Source: Bombyx mori (Eukaryota; Arthropoda; Insecta; Lepidoptera; Bombycidae). Taken from it: a DNA stretch of 64,000 bases. Location of the stretch: the NCBI RefSeq assembly GCF_030269925.1, contig NC_085127.1, positions 8,997,501 to 9,061,500 on the forward strand, read 5' to 3'. How positions within the stretch are numbered: the stretch's first letter is position 1; every line of letters begins with the position of its first letter. Under the pieces are notes generated by a model. It saw nothing but the letters and a program-made list of their open reading frames with translations. It did no database searches and was not told where the DNA came from. The position numbers and the translations under genes were made by a program. Of the stretch, positions 56,901-64,000 are shown in pieces.

Positions 56901-56980
56901 AGCGAAGCAATAACGTTTTATTTCAGCTTATCAACTGGGCGTACAAAGCTTTCGCTGTTATGAGAAACATGAAGAAATGA
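41636..56980 (+). CDS. Insect odorant receptor (7tm_6 family), nine exons, 426 aa
   Basis: Odorant-gated cation-channel subunit of the insect OR family, which acts with the co-receptor Orco in sensory neuron membranes (family knowledge; the ligand is unknown). Joined exons: 41636-41922, 42029-42240, 42378-42490, 48867-48942, 54471-54639, 55379-55478, 55625-55738, 55981-56136, 56927-56980. All introns are GT-AG and phases match (2,1,0,1,2,0,0,0), giving 1281 nt. Visible features: hydrophobic segments near residues 55-85, 97-117 and 150-180, plus ones in exons 4, 6 and 7; an amphipathic Lys/Glu loop near 120-150; a C-terminal block with PMRLSAGKIFTLSLDTYT, the region conserved among moth ORs, ending in VMRNMKK. 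I see no internal stop. The start is the first ATG of the frame; a four-codon uORF (41584-41595) lies upstream. An AATAAA at 57138 is a candidate poly(A) signal. Specific orthologue not assigned. Confidence 0.93.
42029..42240 (+). CDS. OR exon 2
   Basis: Acceptor cttttgcag, donor gtaaac. Encodes LYLFLSEMYTYFKVLVFW (second membrane segment) and the charged loop FKPKEPEHKEIIRKSIRKAR, then the start of the third segment. Confidence 0.9.
42378..42490 (+). CDS. OR exon 3
   Basis: Acceptor tttttttag, donor gtgagt. Encodes VGIILPLTENFDILPTNVEY and PFFDVYKNPTYAYLYLHH. Ends in phase 0. Confidence 0.9.
42663..43727 (-). CDS. maT-family DDD transposase, open reading frame, 354 aa
   Basis: DNA transposase of the Tc1/mariner superfamily. 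It binds the TIRs, cuts the element out and rejoins it at TA sites in the nucleus. Residues 1-115 form two helix-turn-helix units (ALHRCGYAPIQIFNILKN; GLSRTTVKRVLNEDLGLR). Between them is SRSGRPRSVRT, a GRPR-like linker. Catalytic residues are D159 (FSDEKIF), D255 (QQDSAPAH) and D293 (NPLDYKIW). The 37-residue gap between the last two is the DD37D signature of the maT lineage, described from Bombyx. An extra 8 residues (second RALLKRYA, 43285-43332) duplicate a basic stretch just before the catalytic domain; activity is unknown. The frame starts at the same ATG as copy 1. The native promoter side was displaced by an LTR element 45 bp upstream. Confidence 0.94.
   Translation of the reverse strand: MEWTLKEDRVTVIALHRCGYAPIQIFNILKNLNITKRFVYRTIKRYNEDSSVDDRSRSGRPRSVRTPAVIKAVKARIQRNPKRKQKLLALQMGLSRTTVKRVLNEDLGLRAYRRKTGHRLNARLMDLRLKRCRALLKRYARALLKRYAGKKYREILFSDEKIFIVEESYNKQNDKMYAHSSEEASNRIPRVQRGHFPSSLMVWLGVSYWGLTEVHFCEKGVKTNAVVCQNTVLTNLVEPVSHTMFNNRHWVFQQDSAPAHRAKSTQDWLAARKIDFIRHENWPSSSPDLNPLDYKIWQHLEEKACSKPHPNLESLKTSLIKAAADIDMDLVRAAIDDWPRRLKACIQNHGGHFE
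43285..43332 (-). repeat. 24-bp in-frame tandem duplication inside transposase
   Basis: The unit gcgtaccgcttcaacaaagc plus gcgg occurs at 43285-43308 and 43309-43332. Copy 1 has it once. Adds eight residues without frame loss. Confidence 0.95.
43772..44145 (-). repeat. LTR (3' LTR of the minus-strand element)
   Basis: 374 bp, apparently identical to 47123-47496. Carries tataaaaagg (43997-44006 on the minus strand) with an initiator-like acattc about 32 bases downstream. A transcript from here would run into the maT transposase, whose ATG is at 43727. Confidence 0.92.
44146..45052 (-). pseudogene. Integrase tail and 3' region of the LTR element
   Basis: Minus-strand frames near 45040-44811 read NDRYRYKLRHVNGSS and, in another frame, VYKVPHENLREVPRG, matching the end of gypsy-type integrases. 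Beyond 44811 lies non-coding 3' sequence with several imperfect repeats of ccggataatgctagaccg and ctggaccgg type and T runs (44551-44633). I see no polypurine tract directly before the 3' LTR. Confidence 0.6.
45053..45350 (-). mobile_element. Family B SINE-like element inside the LTR element
   Basis: attactggtggcccggaggc, then gcgcctccgcaggagacctaa, gatccggcgagaaactcagt and gtcgagttcgacgagtac. Longest copy of family B in the window. Confidence 0.78.
45370..45870 (-). pseudogene. Integrase C-terminal text joined to gag knuckle and protease remnants
   Basis: The minus strand first gives KFKGPFKVVEVLDG (integrase C-terminal pattern of gypsy-type elements). Without a break it then gives SLKARATTCLTK and CYVCGDASHVASGC, a CX2CX4HX4C zinc knuckle. 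A shifted frame follows with MFHSGSECSLIKQS, which has the shape of a retroviral-type protease active site but with His in place of the catalytic Asp. Gag/protease text therefore sits inside integrase text, an order no autonomous element has. Non-functional. A template-switch origin is inferred. Confidence 0.65.
45872..46072 (-). mobile_element. SINE family A tail inside the LTR element
   Basis: gtgtggacgagctcacagcc to ggcagggtgatggtacccg, joined at 46073 to R1-clade sequence. Confidence 0.82.
46073..46376 (+). pseudogene. R1-clade ORF2 fragment inside the LTR element
   Basis: Plus-strand frame MALYGAPVWCHVLTHENVAA and ALRRRQRAIAVRVI, then a stop, continuing with VSYEAA and, in the next frame, SVLEAWSRRLAHPSAGLRTV. 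These are RT C-terminal (thumb) sequences of R1/TRAS-type LINEs. The GC content is high. It replaces about 65 bp of the SINE, so it is not a simple insertion. Confidence 0.78.
46377..46545 (-). mobile_element. SINE family A body and head inside the LTR element
   Basis: tacacgatgttactcccacac through aacgcaccggacgtcttatc to gtcacgacgacttc. GC-enriched variant of the body. Belongs with 45872-46072 as one SINE, split by R1-clade sequence. Confidence 0.75.
46804..47088 (-). pseudogene. Gag-like fragment of the LTR element
   Basis: 94 codons with the segment VTSYVLAHVAQFDCRLHHMA, the first frame after the 5' LTR. Its position fits gag, but no diagnostic domain is visible. Further along the same strand (near 46640-46700) SKPGHETVNC looks like half a zinc knuckle after a stop codon, supporting a decayed gag. 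Family assignment is by position and is weak. Confidence 0.5.
47123..47496 (-). repeat. LTR (5' LTR of the minus-strand element)
   Basis: 374 bp copy of the left LTR. Same TATA box. The bases after its CA end (tcagaagtgagatcaggac, minus strand) are where a primer binding site should lie; I cannot match them to a tRNA by eye. Confidence 0.92.
47745..48172 (+). mobile_element. Bm1-like SINE, near full length
   Basis: From about 47745 (cgacatgagaaccctcttgt) through aagcaccggtcaccgtcctc and ctgagtttctcgcc to the tail gtagggaaaaaaaaaag. About 430 bp. Lies in OR intron 3. Confidence 0.75.
48867..48942 (+). CDS. OR exon 4
   Basis: 76 bp. Acceptor gcgttcgcag, donor gtaaga. Encodes IYYKPATCIIDGVMDTILAA and FVASA. 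Too short to appear as an ORF; recognised by splice sites, phase and OR-like content between two huge introns. Confidence 0.88.
49070..52087 (-). CDS. LINE ORF2: AP-type endonuclease plus reverse transcriptase, about 1005 aa
   Basis: Nicks target DNA and copies the element RNA into it (target-primed reverse transcription). An APE-like endonuclease spans about residues 55-295: ITFNVKTL near 60, MAEVRRLG near 91, MGDFNAK near 191 and SDHRPV near 283. The RT domain spans about 510-800: NYRPISLLS, GFRKGFST, AYIDYQKAFD, GVRQGDPMSP and the catalytic RFADDLVVL near residue 745. A C-terminal WAGHVARLKDQRW block is typical of RTE-like elements. There are no internal stops. The frame follows ORF1's TAG directly, and no ATG precedes the endonuclease's first motif; the first Met is the one in GMAEVRR. 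Readthrough or non-AUG initiation is therefore required. The clade assignment as RTE-like is by motif only. Confidence 0.93.
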   Translation of the reverse strand, partial: QLPPSSNSNSNLVLKNNQTKHLPKRLVTEEDYDYNPPSVNINRQLISKTNKDNEQKLYIITFNVKTLSSYEKLIELTESLKSIKSDIIGMAEVRRLGEKIEEYEDFILYYMGQTPGQFGVGFLVRKKLKVNIENFTGLSERVAILNLQFHGQKLSIIQVYAPTEAANEEDISYFYETVRRARELAHKDYIIMGDFNAKIGKPRHEEFLIAKPFGLGIRNDRGQKLIDFALETKTAIMNTYYHKKPNRRWTWRSPGGAYKNEIDYILSNIPQKFHNVEVLNINYPSDHRPVRATISLEKIKISRTRYKTNQCASLKYESEILRFRLNLQLHLLRADDQNLKDTDNIQTQYNKITNAISRSLEETHKEHNSYRHKKISLRTEKLMTRRKELQKTKNKTRSIRNEISALYKLISKYIRQDYAKYRQDTITKHLQVSGSTKKAYKELAQNKTWIEGLKSSGKQSIITNRNDIINMATEFYKSLYSKKTSTYVDITPSSNISNNEKVQPITESELIAAIKNLKTDKSPGPDGISNEALKAADRILAPPVAKLFNQILENAEIPIQWTESNIILIYKKGDPKDITNYRPISLLSCFYKLFSSIINNRISDSLEKNQPIEQAGFRKGFSTVDHIHTLELLIEKYQEKQRTLYIAYIDYQKAFDTVSHDSVWKSLKNQGVNDKYIQIIKNIYKTNTSRIKLESIGPRFSIKRGVRQGDPMSPKIFIAILESIFRQLDWKNLGLNIEGKYLTHLRFADDLVVLAESSSELQYMVESLHRASIKVGLEMNATKTMVMTNSARKKITVGNELLKYTDHYIYLGKQISFERKNNEMEIGRRIQHTWNKYWNLREVFKSTLPIYLKTKVLNSCILPCLTYGCQTWKFTSKANNLIVSCQRGMERSLLNIRKIQKIRHTKIREKTKSIDALEYARNLKWKWAGHVARLKDQRWTARITAWEGPQGKRKKGRPISKWEDDIKAIAGPRWIQVAQNRTKWKDLEEAFTMFNGFLPNISEEN
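52088..52907 (-). CDS. LINE ORF1 (coiled coil plus RNA-binding-like domain), one frameshift
   Basis: Starts at ATG 52907. The first about 75 residues (MEEILIALKEIKKDLDEQRQ and onward) are a Lys/Glu-rich heptad region likely to form a coiled coil. RNIVFFGIEESEKSYENLE then follows, typical of the RRM-like core of L1-type ORF1 proteins. A stop in this frame is at 52590-52592. The downstream frame (WISQYLNIQLKHCD, then RPRPIVVTFTTLGTKIKSWK) carries on the same domain, so a one-base indel around 52590-52625 is inferred. It ends at TAG 52088-52090. Expected role: nucleic-acid chaperone in the retrotransposition particle. Whether the frameshift is real or a sequencing error is open. Confidence 0.8.
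53477..53698. other. Intron 4 sequence between LINE and SINE
   Basis: Nothing recognised. Confidence 0.5.
53699..53942 (-). mobile_element. SINE family A, tail-only copy in OR intron 4
   Basis: tttttcttgcttagatggg to catgcaccagtaaa, with a small local rearrangement (ggaggcatggtggatggaggg) near the 5' end of the element. Confidence 0.83.
54471..54639 (+). CDS. OR exon 5
   Basis: Acceptor ctcgtttcag, donor gtaaat. Encodes IGQIEILAFNLRNFDVLAE, a basic stretch ERRRKRAIS, and LKECILLHNSIIR, the loop region before membrane segment 5. Confidence 0.9.
55379..55478 (+). CDS. OR exon 6
   Basis: Acceptor tttcctag, donor gtaact. Encodes YVSVIESAFSLASALQFMLS and VMVLCLIGIQFLS, a membrane segment. 100 bp moves the phase from 2 to 0. 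Confidence 0.92.
55625..55738 (+). CDS. OR exon 7
   Basis: Acceptor ttcatgcag, donor gtagga. 38 codons: IENPTSHPMQMVWMAIYLTC, then MLIEVFILCWFGNELIWK, a membrane segment with the CWFGNEL motif frequent in ORs. Confidence 0.94.
55981..56136 (+). CDS. OR exon 8
   Basis: Acceptor atacttacag, donor gtaagt. 52 codons beginning SNDLRQAAFDGPWRNLNRKT and ending GKIFTLSLDTYTV, the conserved block before the last membrane segment. Confidence 0.95.
56607..56790 (-). mobile_element. Old SINE family A remnant in OR intron 8
   Basis: tgagctcatagtccacttcg, gtgctaagtggttact and the head scrap gagtacaccgggcatcttat. Strongly diverged. Confidence 0.6.
56927..56980 (+). CDS. OR exon 9 (last)
   Basis: Acceptor gttttatttcag. 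LINWAYKAFAVMRNMKK, then TGA at 56978-56980. Confidence 0.93.
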   Translation, partial: LINWAYKAFAVMRNMKK

Positions 56981-57137
56981 ACACGCAAACAAATTCTAAA
57001 ATAATTTTGGAGCACCGAATTACGGCATAGCGATGTTCTCTTGCACAATGCACAAACGAATCCAGTCCAATTAAATTTCAGAACACATTAAAATAAAATT
57101 GGTCCATAAAGAGAAATTTTGTTTAATTTTCAAACGC

Positions 57138-57143
57138 AATAAA
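57138..57143 (+). promoter_or_regulatory. Candidate OR polyadenylation signal
   Basis: AATAAA 158 bp after the OR stop codon, the nearest canonical hexamer I see downstream. Confidence 0.5.
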
Positions 57144-57443
57144 TAGTTTTAAGTGCAAATTTTCTACATGGTTTGATAAATTGAAATAATGAAAATGTTT
57201 CGAATTATTTCATGTGACTGCGTGATGTTTCTATTTAAAAAAATAAAAAATAGGTTTGGAATAAATACTTTTTAGAATACAAAACAAGAATCCAACATAC
57301 CTAAATATGGTTTTGATGGAATTCTATTGTAAAACAAAGACGTGGTAATGCCGTTAATTCCGAACACCACACTTTTGGAAAAAAACGCGGGTGCAATTGC
57401 TCGGTTAACATACTTACTGGTACTACTTTTTTTAGTAACTTTT

Positions 57444-57703
57444 TACTGGTGGTAGGACCACTTGTGAGTCCGCGCGGGTAGGTACCACCGCCCTGCCTAT
57501 TTTCTGCCGTGAAGCAGTAATGCGTTTCGGTTTGAAGGGTAGGGCGGCCGTTGTAACTATACTGAGATTTTAGAACTTATATCTCAAGGTGGGTGGCGCA
57601 TTTACTTTGTAGATGTCTATGGGCTCCAGTAAACACTTAACACTAGGTGGGCTGTGAGCTCGTCCACCCATCGAAGCAATAAAAAAATAAAATTAAAAAA
57701 AAA
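57444..57703 (+). mobile_element. SINE family A, tail-only copy
   Basis: tactggtggtaggaccactt to cgaagcaataaaaaaataaa. Confidence 0.87.
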
Positions 57704-57984
57704 CTTTATTATCATTCATGACATATGTGATAGCGTTGCTGGTCGCTATATTATTGTGGCCTACGATAACGCCAACCCACATCTTCTCTAAATTGTCATA
57801 AACGCCGCGTAAGGGAAGCTATATCCGGAGAATGCGTTCACGGAAAATTAATCAGAATAGTGCAATCGCTCGCCCCTGTTTACTGGTAGTAGAACAAATT
57901 ATGATCTCGTCCGCTCGAAGCAATTAATAAAAAATTATATAGACAGTTTGAATATATGAGGTAATTTTACAATGAAATCAGTTT

Positions 57985-58340
57985 TTTTGGAACGAACTTC
58001 CTTATGGGACGATGCGGAGGGGTACCCCAACCGGGAAAAAACGTCCGTAACGTAAGATTTTTATTAATAATGCACACAGTGTACGACTTAACTTTGTAAT
58101 AACGTACAAAAAATAACATATTTTTTTTCATTAATTGACAACGATCTCAGAGCGTTTGTTTGCGCAATACACTAACTCGTATGCAAACAACCGTGAATGA
58201 AGTGTACCACAATAAGTTTGCACGTTACCGAATGACCGTCGGCTGTTGCGAAACCTCCAGTTTTATTTTGTTTATACCTCGAATAGAACTTTAAATTAGT
58301 ATTTTTATAACGGTGTCCCACGACACCACACATCTTTTTT
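57985..58340 (+). repeat. Repeat family D, copy 3, different interior
   Basis: Left end tttggaacgaacttccttat and aaccgggaaaaaacgtccgt; right end atacctcgaatagaactt, ggtgtcccacgacaccacac and a T run. The middle (from about 58070 to 58250) does not match copies 1 and 2. Confidence 0.72.
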
Positions 58341-58344
58341 TTAT

Positions 58345-59850
58345 AAGAAACAAAAAAATGATTTAACCGACATTCTGTTATAAACAAAAACACTGACGAG
58401 ATTACATGTCGTATTGTCCCGATGAACATAATAGTCAATGCGGCGAGCGCTAATCCTCTGCCACCATGCGCCTCAACTTTTCCAATTCCATGCCGGTATT
58501 TCTCATAGTTGCCACGGCGACACACTAATCCAGGATTATAAAGTTTCATTGCGATAACTTATGTAAAGGAGTTTCATTAACATAACGCATTTTTATTAGA
58601 AGCAATAAAAAAATATTGCTATAAATAGCTATTTTTGTAATAACACAACATTGGAATTTAGATATGAGCACTTCAAAAATAATAATGCTTTTTGGGTTTA
58701 ATTGAAAATAGTATTATAGTATATTCGTGCAAATTAAGCAGCCAATTTACCTTGAGTATTTATTAACATATGACTGTTATTGAATGAAATATTCGGAAAG
58801 AAACGATTCAATGTTACGTTAACATTCATTGATAAATGAAAATTTCATCACGGATCATCCGTGGCCTATTTATTATAAGGTTCCCCGGGAGACTCATAGT
58901 CAAACCATTACGCCGTGATACCGGGGCAGCTACTAAGTAACAAATGTAACAATTCGTTTAGCTTAAATAGGCTAAGTTGTATTTCAGGTTTTCTTTTTAT
59001 TTTCGCTTTAGCTTATTTCTTTTTTACTGACGATATGCATAATTGGCACACAAGAAGATGCATTGCGACTATCAGCTAAGCTTCAACCAACAAAATTCGG
59101 ATAAATTGGGATCCAAAAAAGCTAAGTAATTCTAGGGTAATCTGGTATTACTCCTTTCATATAAAATATAAAATATATTTTTTCAATTATTTCCTTCTCT
59201 TTTACAATCAATTGATAAACGATTTTTTTTGTTTAAAGTATTTGTATTATTTTTGTCTGAAGCACTATATAATAATAACGTATTATCCCATATGACAGGA
59301 TAATCATTAGCATGAAACAGCATATTATCAACGGAACTACATCTATCTACGGGTTTGTCAATAATTAACACGACCGCAACACGACTCTATTTATTCGGTC
59401 AAATAATCACGTACAGTAATTAGACACAATTTTGGCGCCAAACATTGCACTAATTATGTTGCTGCACGTAGGAATATTAGTCAGAACTCATTCATTAACC
59501 TTGTATGATGTAATAAAAGTCATGCTACATTTATTTTACAACTATAATCTGCTTCATTCTTTTCTTCAGTTTATTACCATTTAAAACAAATTTGAGTTAT
59601 ATATCGACATCAATGTCCTCGAGAATCGTACCTACTAACATTTCGAAATACAATTTATAAAAACACGATTTAAAAAATTACACCTATTCTATAGTATAGC
59701 CCCTTGAAGTTGATAGCAGGAGGTAGACATAAAAAAAGAAGAACTGTACAATTGACTATACATCCCACATTTTATAATATTTACGGATATAGAATATGGA
59801 TGTAGGACATGCATCTTATAACTTATATTCTTTTGATCGCTACTTTACCC
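58345..59850. other. Non-coding stretch, nothing recognised
   Basis: Short ORFs only; no domain. Confidence 0.5.
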
Positions 59851-59854
59851 ACCC

Positions 59855-60680
59855 GGACTACACTTTATATCGTGTAGGCGGAAACCCGTGCTCAGAAGTA
59901 GAATGAAAGGTAGCCAATATTCTCTCCCACGGCTCAAACTCATACCTTAACGAATTTCGACAAAATCGCTTCAGTGGTCAGATGAAAACGTTACAGGCAA
60001 ACATAAGTACGTTAATAATATCGTATAATTTAAGTATTCGAATAATAGTAAATTCCATAAACCTTTAAATTACGGTTGGTTTCTGCAGCCTCCAATTTTC
60101 AACAATTCTGCTCCCGATTTTGTGATACGTGAAAATCCGATCAGTAGTTCCGGAGATGTACGCATACAAAAAAACATATTAAAATATTGAATTCTAAAAA
60201 TCACTGCTTTATTTTCTATTAATTCATTTCCATTTATTTTACTTTTTTTCAATGTTTCATTATTTTTTTAAAGAAGTCACTCCGAATTCTATTGTTCTAT
60301 ATAAATTACGTATTATAATTATTATTAACAAGCAACTATAATAGTTAGATATATGCTGTCGCTACACTTTTTGTAAATAATAATGTGTTCTACAAAGTCG
60401 TAGTACATTATTTTATTCTATCATCAATAGTTTTCTCAGGGCACGCGATGTAAAAAATATTTTAGGTAATTTTTTTACACCTTGGATTATACTATTGCAG
60501 TTTTAGAAAGGATCCCTAATTTAAAAAAAAAAAAAGATTCTAGCCTATGTCACTCCGTAATAGTGTAGCTTCCAAACAGTGAAAGAATTTTTCAAATCGG
60601 TTCAGTAGTTTCGGAACTTATTCAATACAAACAAACAAACAAATCTTTCCTCTTTATAATATTAAGTATAGATGTGGAAT
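59855..60680. repeat. Degenerate Helitron-like fragments
   Basis: ttatatcgtgtaggcggaaac, acaaaatcgcttcagtggtc, cgatcagtagttccggagatg and atcggttcagtagtttcgga are stock phrases of lepidopteran dispersed repeats. Boundaries cannot be set. Confidence 0.4.
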
Positions 60681-61090
60681 AATATAAAACTATAACTACT
60701 TATTTTACGAGCAACGTACGTAAATGGGCATTAAAAAGCTTCAATATATGTAGTCCGAGACATCAATTAGGTACTTTTAGACTTTACTTCTACTCTTTGC
60801 GGAGCTGAAAACTACAATGATATCCGTAAAAGATTCTCTTGGGCTTGAAAGTTCGCCGTTCCTCTCCAAGTTATCTCCCCCCGGCTACAGCCGTGAGACC
60901 AATATTATCTATCACATCAAATTTAACACTAGAACGGGTAAAGAAAACTCTTTTCTGAAACTACTTTTGTTCGCAATTTTATTGGTACCTAAAGGATAGT
61001 AAAATAAAGAATGACAAACCAAAAACATCTTTTACGAGATTCGTTGCAAAGATATGTTTGTGTCATTATCACGATGTATATTGAAATAAA

Positions 61091-61510
61091 CTAGAGGTCC
61101 CGCAGTAGTCGAAATTCGACTACAATTAATTGGAATTGTAAGGTTGTACACTATTATGATTGTATTTTATACTTCTATAATCACAAATTTCGCCAAGGCT
61201 ACACTATAAAAACTTATGAATAAAGACAAACAATATTTAAACTATTCTCAATTTGACAACAGACGTCAAGAACAAAAGTTTGACAATAAATATTATGCAT
61301 GGGTGTGTGCGTCAAATACATGGTATGTAGTGTGTGTAGTGTTTTCTTTATTGAGTTAATGTATCTTTTATGCATTATTTAAAAAAAATATTAGCATTGT
61401 GCACTTCTTCTCTATATTCTCTATAAGTGTGGAAAATTTCATACTGCTCCGTCCGCGCAATTTTCGTAAAAAGGGATGCAAAGTTTTTGCTTCACGTATT
61501 AATATATAGA
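61091..61510 (-). mobile_element. Helitron-like non-autonomous element
   Basis: Minus strand: 5' TCTATATATTAATACGTGAAG (right end, 61510) to 3' gcgggacctCTAG (61091-61094). No ORF of note; the 101-codon frame at 61368-61673 overlaps its edge by chance. Confidence 0.65.
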
Positions 61511-62071
61511 TAAAATAAGTACTTAATAAAATGTTTTCTTGCCAAAAAAATGAAGGTTTCAACACCAATATATTTTTTTCTGAACTTATCATATGAAATA
61601 TTTTCTGAACTAATCGAGAGACTTCTGACACGTTTTTATTAACTGGCCTCGTTTGTCTATTTAAAAAAGTCAATGTCCGACTAACTCAAAAATTTCCACA
61701 CACTTGAAACACCACAAGCAATTTAATAATATTATTAACATGATTTTATATCCTGGCGAGAATTACCGGAATATTTATAATATTTTATTTCGAAAATATA
61801 TTTGCAATATTTCTATATCACAATTTGGTTTTCCTATAATTAAATTTGCTTTATTAATAAAGCTCTTAACCCATTAACTTTGTATCTAATTTATAAACAA
61901 ATCTAAAATTAAGCGCACAGCCGGCCATCCTTATACATTAACCATAATTAAGCGGAGTGCACGCTTGTGTTATAGAAGCCGCACTTTGCTCATACGCGAC
62001 CCGAGTTGCGACCTCATCGTCGTGATTAGGAAACCGTGTCTACCACGATTTGCCGGTGACATTCTGTATTA

Positions 62072-62405
62072 TCTATACATATAAATAAAATTAAAATAAC
62101 CGCTTTTTACTACATGCATATGAATGTATATACGGTACATACACCAAAATAACATTTTTACAATTTTTGTCTGTCTGTCTGTTTTTTCCGGCTAATCTTT
62201 GGAACGGTTGGACCGATTTTGATGAGAGTTTCACTAATAAGTAGCTGATGATATAAGGAGTAACTTAGGCTAGCTACTTTTTTTAGACTAGCTTCGCCCC
62301 GCGGCGTCACCCGCAGCTATTGACGTACCGCGCGCAACATGGCGGGCTCCGCCTATCAATAACGAAATGTAATGTTTCCGAAGCGAAGCGAGGGTGGGTC
62401 GCTAG
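62072..62405 (+). mobile_element. Helitron-like non-autonomous element
   Basis: 5' TCTATACATATAAATAAAAT; internal ggttggaccgattttgatga; GC-rich right part aagcgaagcgagggtgggtc ending gCTAG at 62405. Confidence 0.65.
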
Positions 62406-62614
62406 TCTAATATAAATTCATTAGCATTAACCAAGTTTGCTCGTGAACTTTTTCAAAAGCTTATTAACCACTTTAGACAAGCAGGACTTTCAGTATCCAT
62501 AAAAATAAGAATATACGCTTCCTGAATAAAAGTTAATTCAATATTTACATATTTTTTTTATTAAATCTTTTAAAAATTCTAGTCACCAAATTTTAGTGGT
62601 AAGTAGCGACTTGG

Positions 62615-62705
62615 CTGTGCTCCTGGCATTGCTGATGTCCTTGAACGACGGTAACTACTCACTATCAGGTCCAGGTGGGCTGCATACTCGTCTGTCTAAG
62701 AAAAC
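62615..62705 (+). repeat. Repeat family E fragment
   Basis: gaacgacggtaactactcac and gggctgcatactcgtctgtc. Confidence 0.5.
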
Positions 62706-62990
62706 CATCTTTTTTTCTACAACTTCTCTTTGTGTATGCCGCCTAAGAAATTTATTAGAACCTTCCTATTCGTTTTTAAATTATCAGATAAATAATGACC
62801 GGTGAGTCTGTAATAAGTCGCAGATTCTTAGTCGTTATTAAAATATGAGGCAGTTTTGGGTGTTATATTACGTTTCCTAGAAGAATTATTTTGTTTAAAC
62901 GTTCGAAACGACTTCTTTGGATTAGTTCCGTCACAAGTAAAAAATATGTTTCATTATAGATGTCGATAGCCCGGTACACAACTTGTAATT

Positions 62991-63140
62991 ATAACTGTTG
63001 TAACTATACTTAAGACCTTAGAACTAATATCTCAAGGCGGGTGGCGGCATTTACGTTGTAGATGTCTATGGGCTCCAGTAACCTCTTAACACCAGGTGGG
63101 CTGTGAGCTCGTTCACCCGTCTATGCAATGAAAAAAAACA
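62991..63140 (+). mobile_element. SINE family A tail, 5'-truncated
   Basis: actgttgtaactatacttaa to cccgtctatgcaatgaaaaaa. Confidence 0.82.
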
Positions 63141-63890
63141 CAAACATTCCACTATAAAGCAATGACATTTAAAGTCATTTGTAGCATCAACTCGATACCT
63201 TTACCGCTCGTTCCACTTTAATAGTATCAGAAGAATATTTAACAAAAATTTATGTGAAAATTATAAAACATAATAATAGGATTTATGTTTGATAGGTTCC
63301 AAAATGAGATTCAATAGATATTGTTGTTTTTTATTTAGTTCATAGACATAGATTTAAATCATAAATATAATGATAATAATATCAAATATTCCTCAGAAGA
63401 CATTCACTAAGTTATGTTTCCAATATGACTGATAAATAGAAATGATGTTAATTATCCATAGATACACAGTCTAACAAACTAGAACTTGCTCCTCAAGTTT
63501 CTCGGAGAACTCGATCAAAGTCCTTGGGCCAGCTTTCCGACGGTCTAATAAACCCGCAAAAAGTTTACGTAAATAAAAGAGTCTCCAGCTCTGAACTGTT
63601 CTTGATTTACTCTGTCTATGAACGTACATATATTTCTTGAAACTCTAGTGAAATATATAGCACAATATAGTATGTTAGTTTGCACAATAATTTTGAAAGT
63701 TTACAATTGCTATAGTTATATATAATTTTCTATAGTCGTTTATGAACAACAACTACTGAATGAACAAACATACTTTGTTGTAGTTTGTTTTGATTCTAAG
63801 TGATACCATAAAAAAGTAGTAATACAGTACATACTATTGATGCTACTAGTTCATACCTAAATCTTATACCTTTAAACGAGCAATTCTTGT
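63141..63890. other. AT-rich non-coding stretch, nothing recognised
   Basis: No ORF or repeat supportable. Confidence 0.5.
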
Positions 63891-63895
63891 ATACT

Positions 63896-64000
63896 AAAAT
63901 ATATATAATCTGAATCTCGGAAACGGCTCCAACGATTTTTATAAAATTTAGTATACAGGGGATTTCGGGGGCGATAAATCGATCTAGCTACGATTTATTT
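63896..64000 (+). mobile_element. Start of a Helitron-like element, cut by the window end
   Basis: taatctgaatctcggaaacg, ctccaacgatttttataaaa and gggggcgataaatcgatcta are typical of the first 100 bp of such repeats. The 3' end is outside the window. Confidence 0.5.

Overview
The window looks like lepidopteran nuclear DNA, most likely from a Bombyx silkworm. The evidence is an AT-rich intron/intergenic background, a dense family of tRNA-Arg-headed SINEs with a shared LINE-like tail, Bm1-like SINEs, maT (DD37D) mariners, R1-clade and RTE-like LINEs and Lep1-like Helitron ends. There is no bacterial or viral gene organisation. The species call comes from recognising repeat families, not from a database search.

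Only one host gene is well supported: a 7-transmembrane odorant receptor (OR) on the + strand from 41636 to 56980. I rebuilt it by hand as nine exons (41636-41922, 42029-42240, 42378-42490, 48867-48942, 54471-54639, 55379-55478, 55625-55738, 55981-56136, 56927-56980). All eight introns are GT-AG, the phases agree throughout, and the 1281 nt CDS gives 426 residues plus stop, a normal insect OR length. Introns 3 (6.4 kb) and 4 (5.5 kb) are large because mobile DNA landed in them.

Intron 3 holds a four-level nest. A maT mariner with an open 354-codon transposase was hit by a retroelement with identical 374-bp LTRs. The interior of that retroelement is a mosaic of gag, protease and integrase scraps, a SINE and an R1-clade LINE fragment. 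Intron 4 holds an antisense, apparently full-length 4.47-kb LINE (48993-53463) flanked by a 13-bp target-site duplication. Its ORF1 and ORF2 lie in one frame separated by a single UAG followed by CAA UUG, and ORF2 has no AUG before its endonuclease domain. This is the strongest candidate for unusual biology here: ORF2 may be made by stop-codon readthrough.

The rest is a repeat landscape. From left to right: maT copy 1 (one nonsense codon), a 5'-truncated RTE fragment, MITE-like inverted repeats, SINE tails, a Bm1-like SINE, a LINE 3' end with a 106-nt poly(A), an internally deleted pogo-like element, three copies of a 'same ends, different middle' repeat, a SINE-in-SINE nest with a 10-bp TSD, a mariner relic split by a full-length SINE, Helitron-like elements with CTAG ends, an R1-clade LINE with an 11-bp TSD, and three exact 80-bp tandem copies at 37088-37327. 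Long stretches between them show nothing I can support. Their short ORFs lack recognisable domains.
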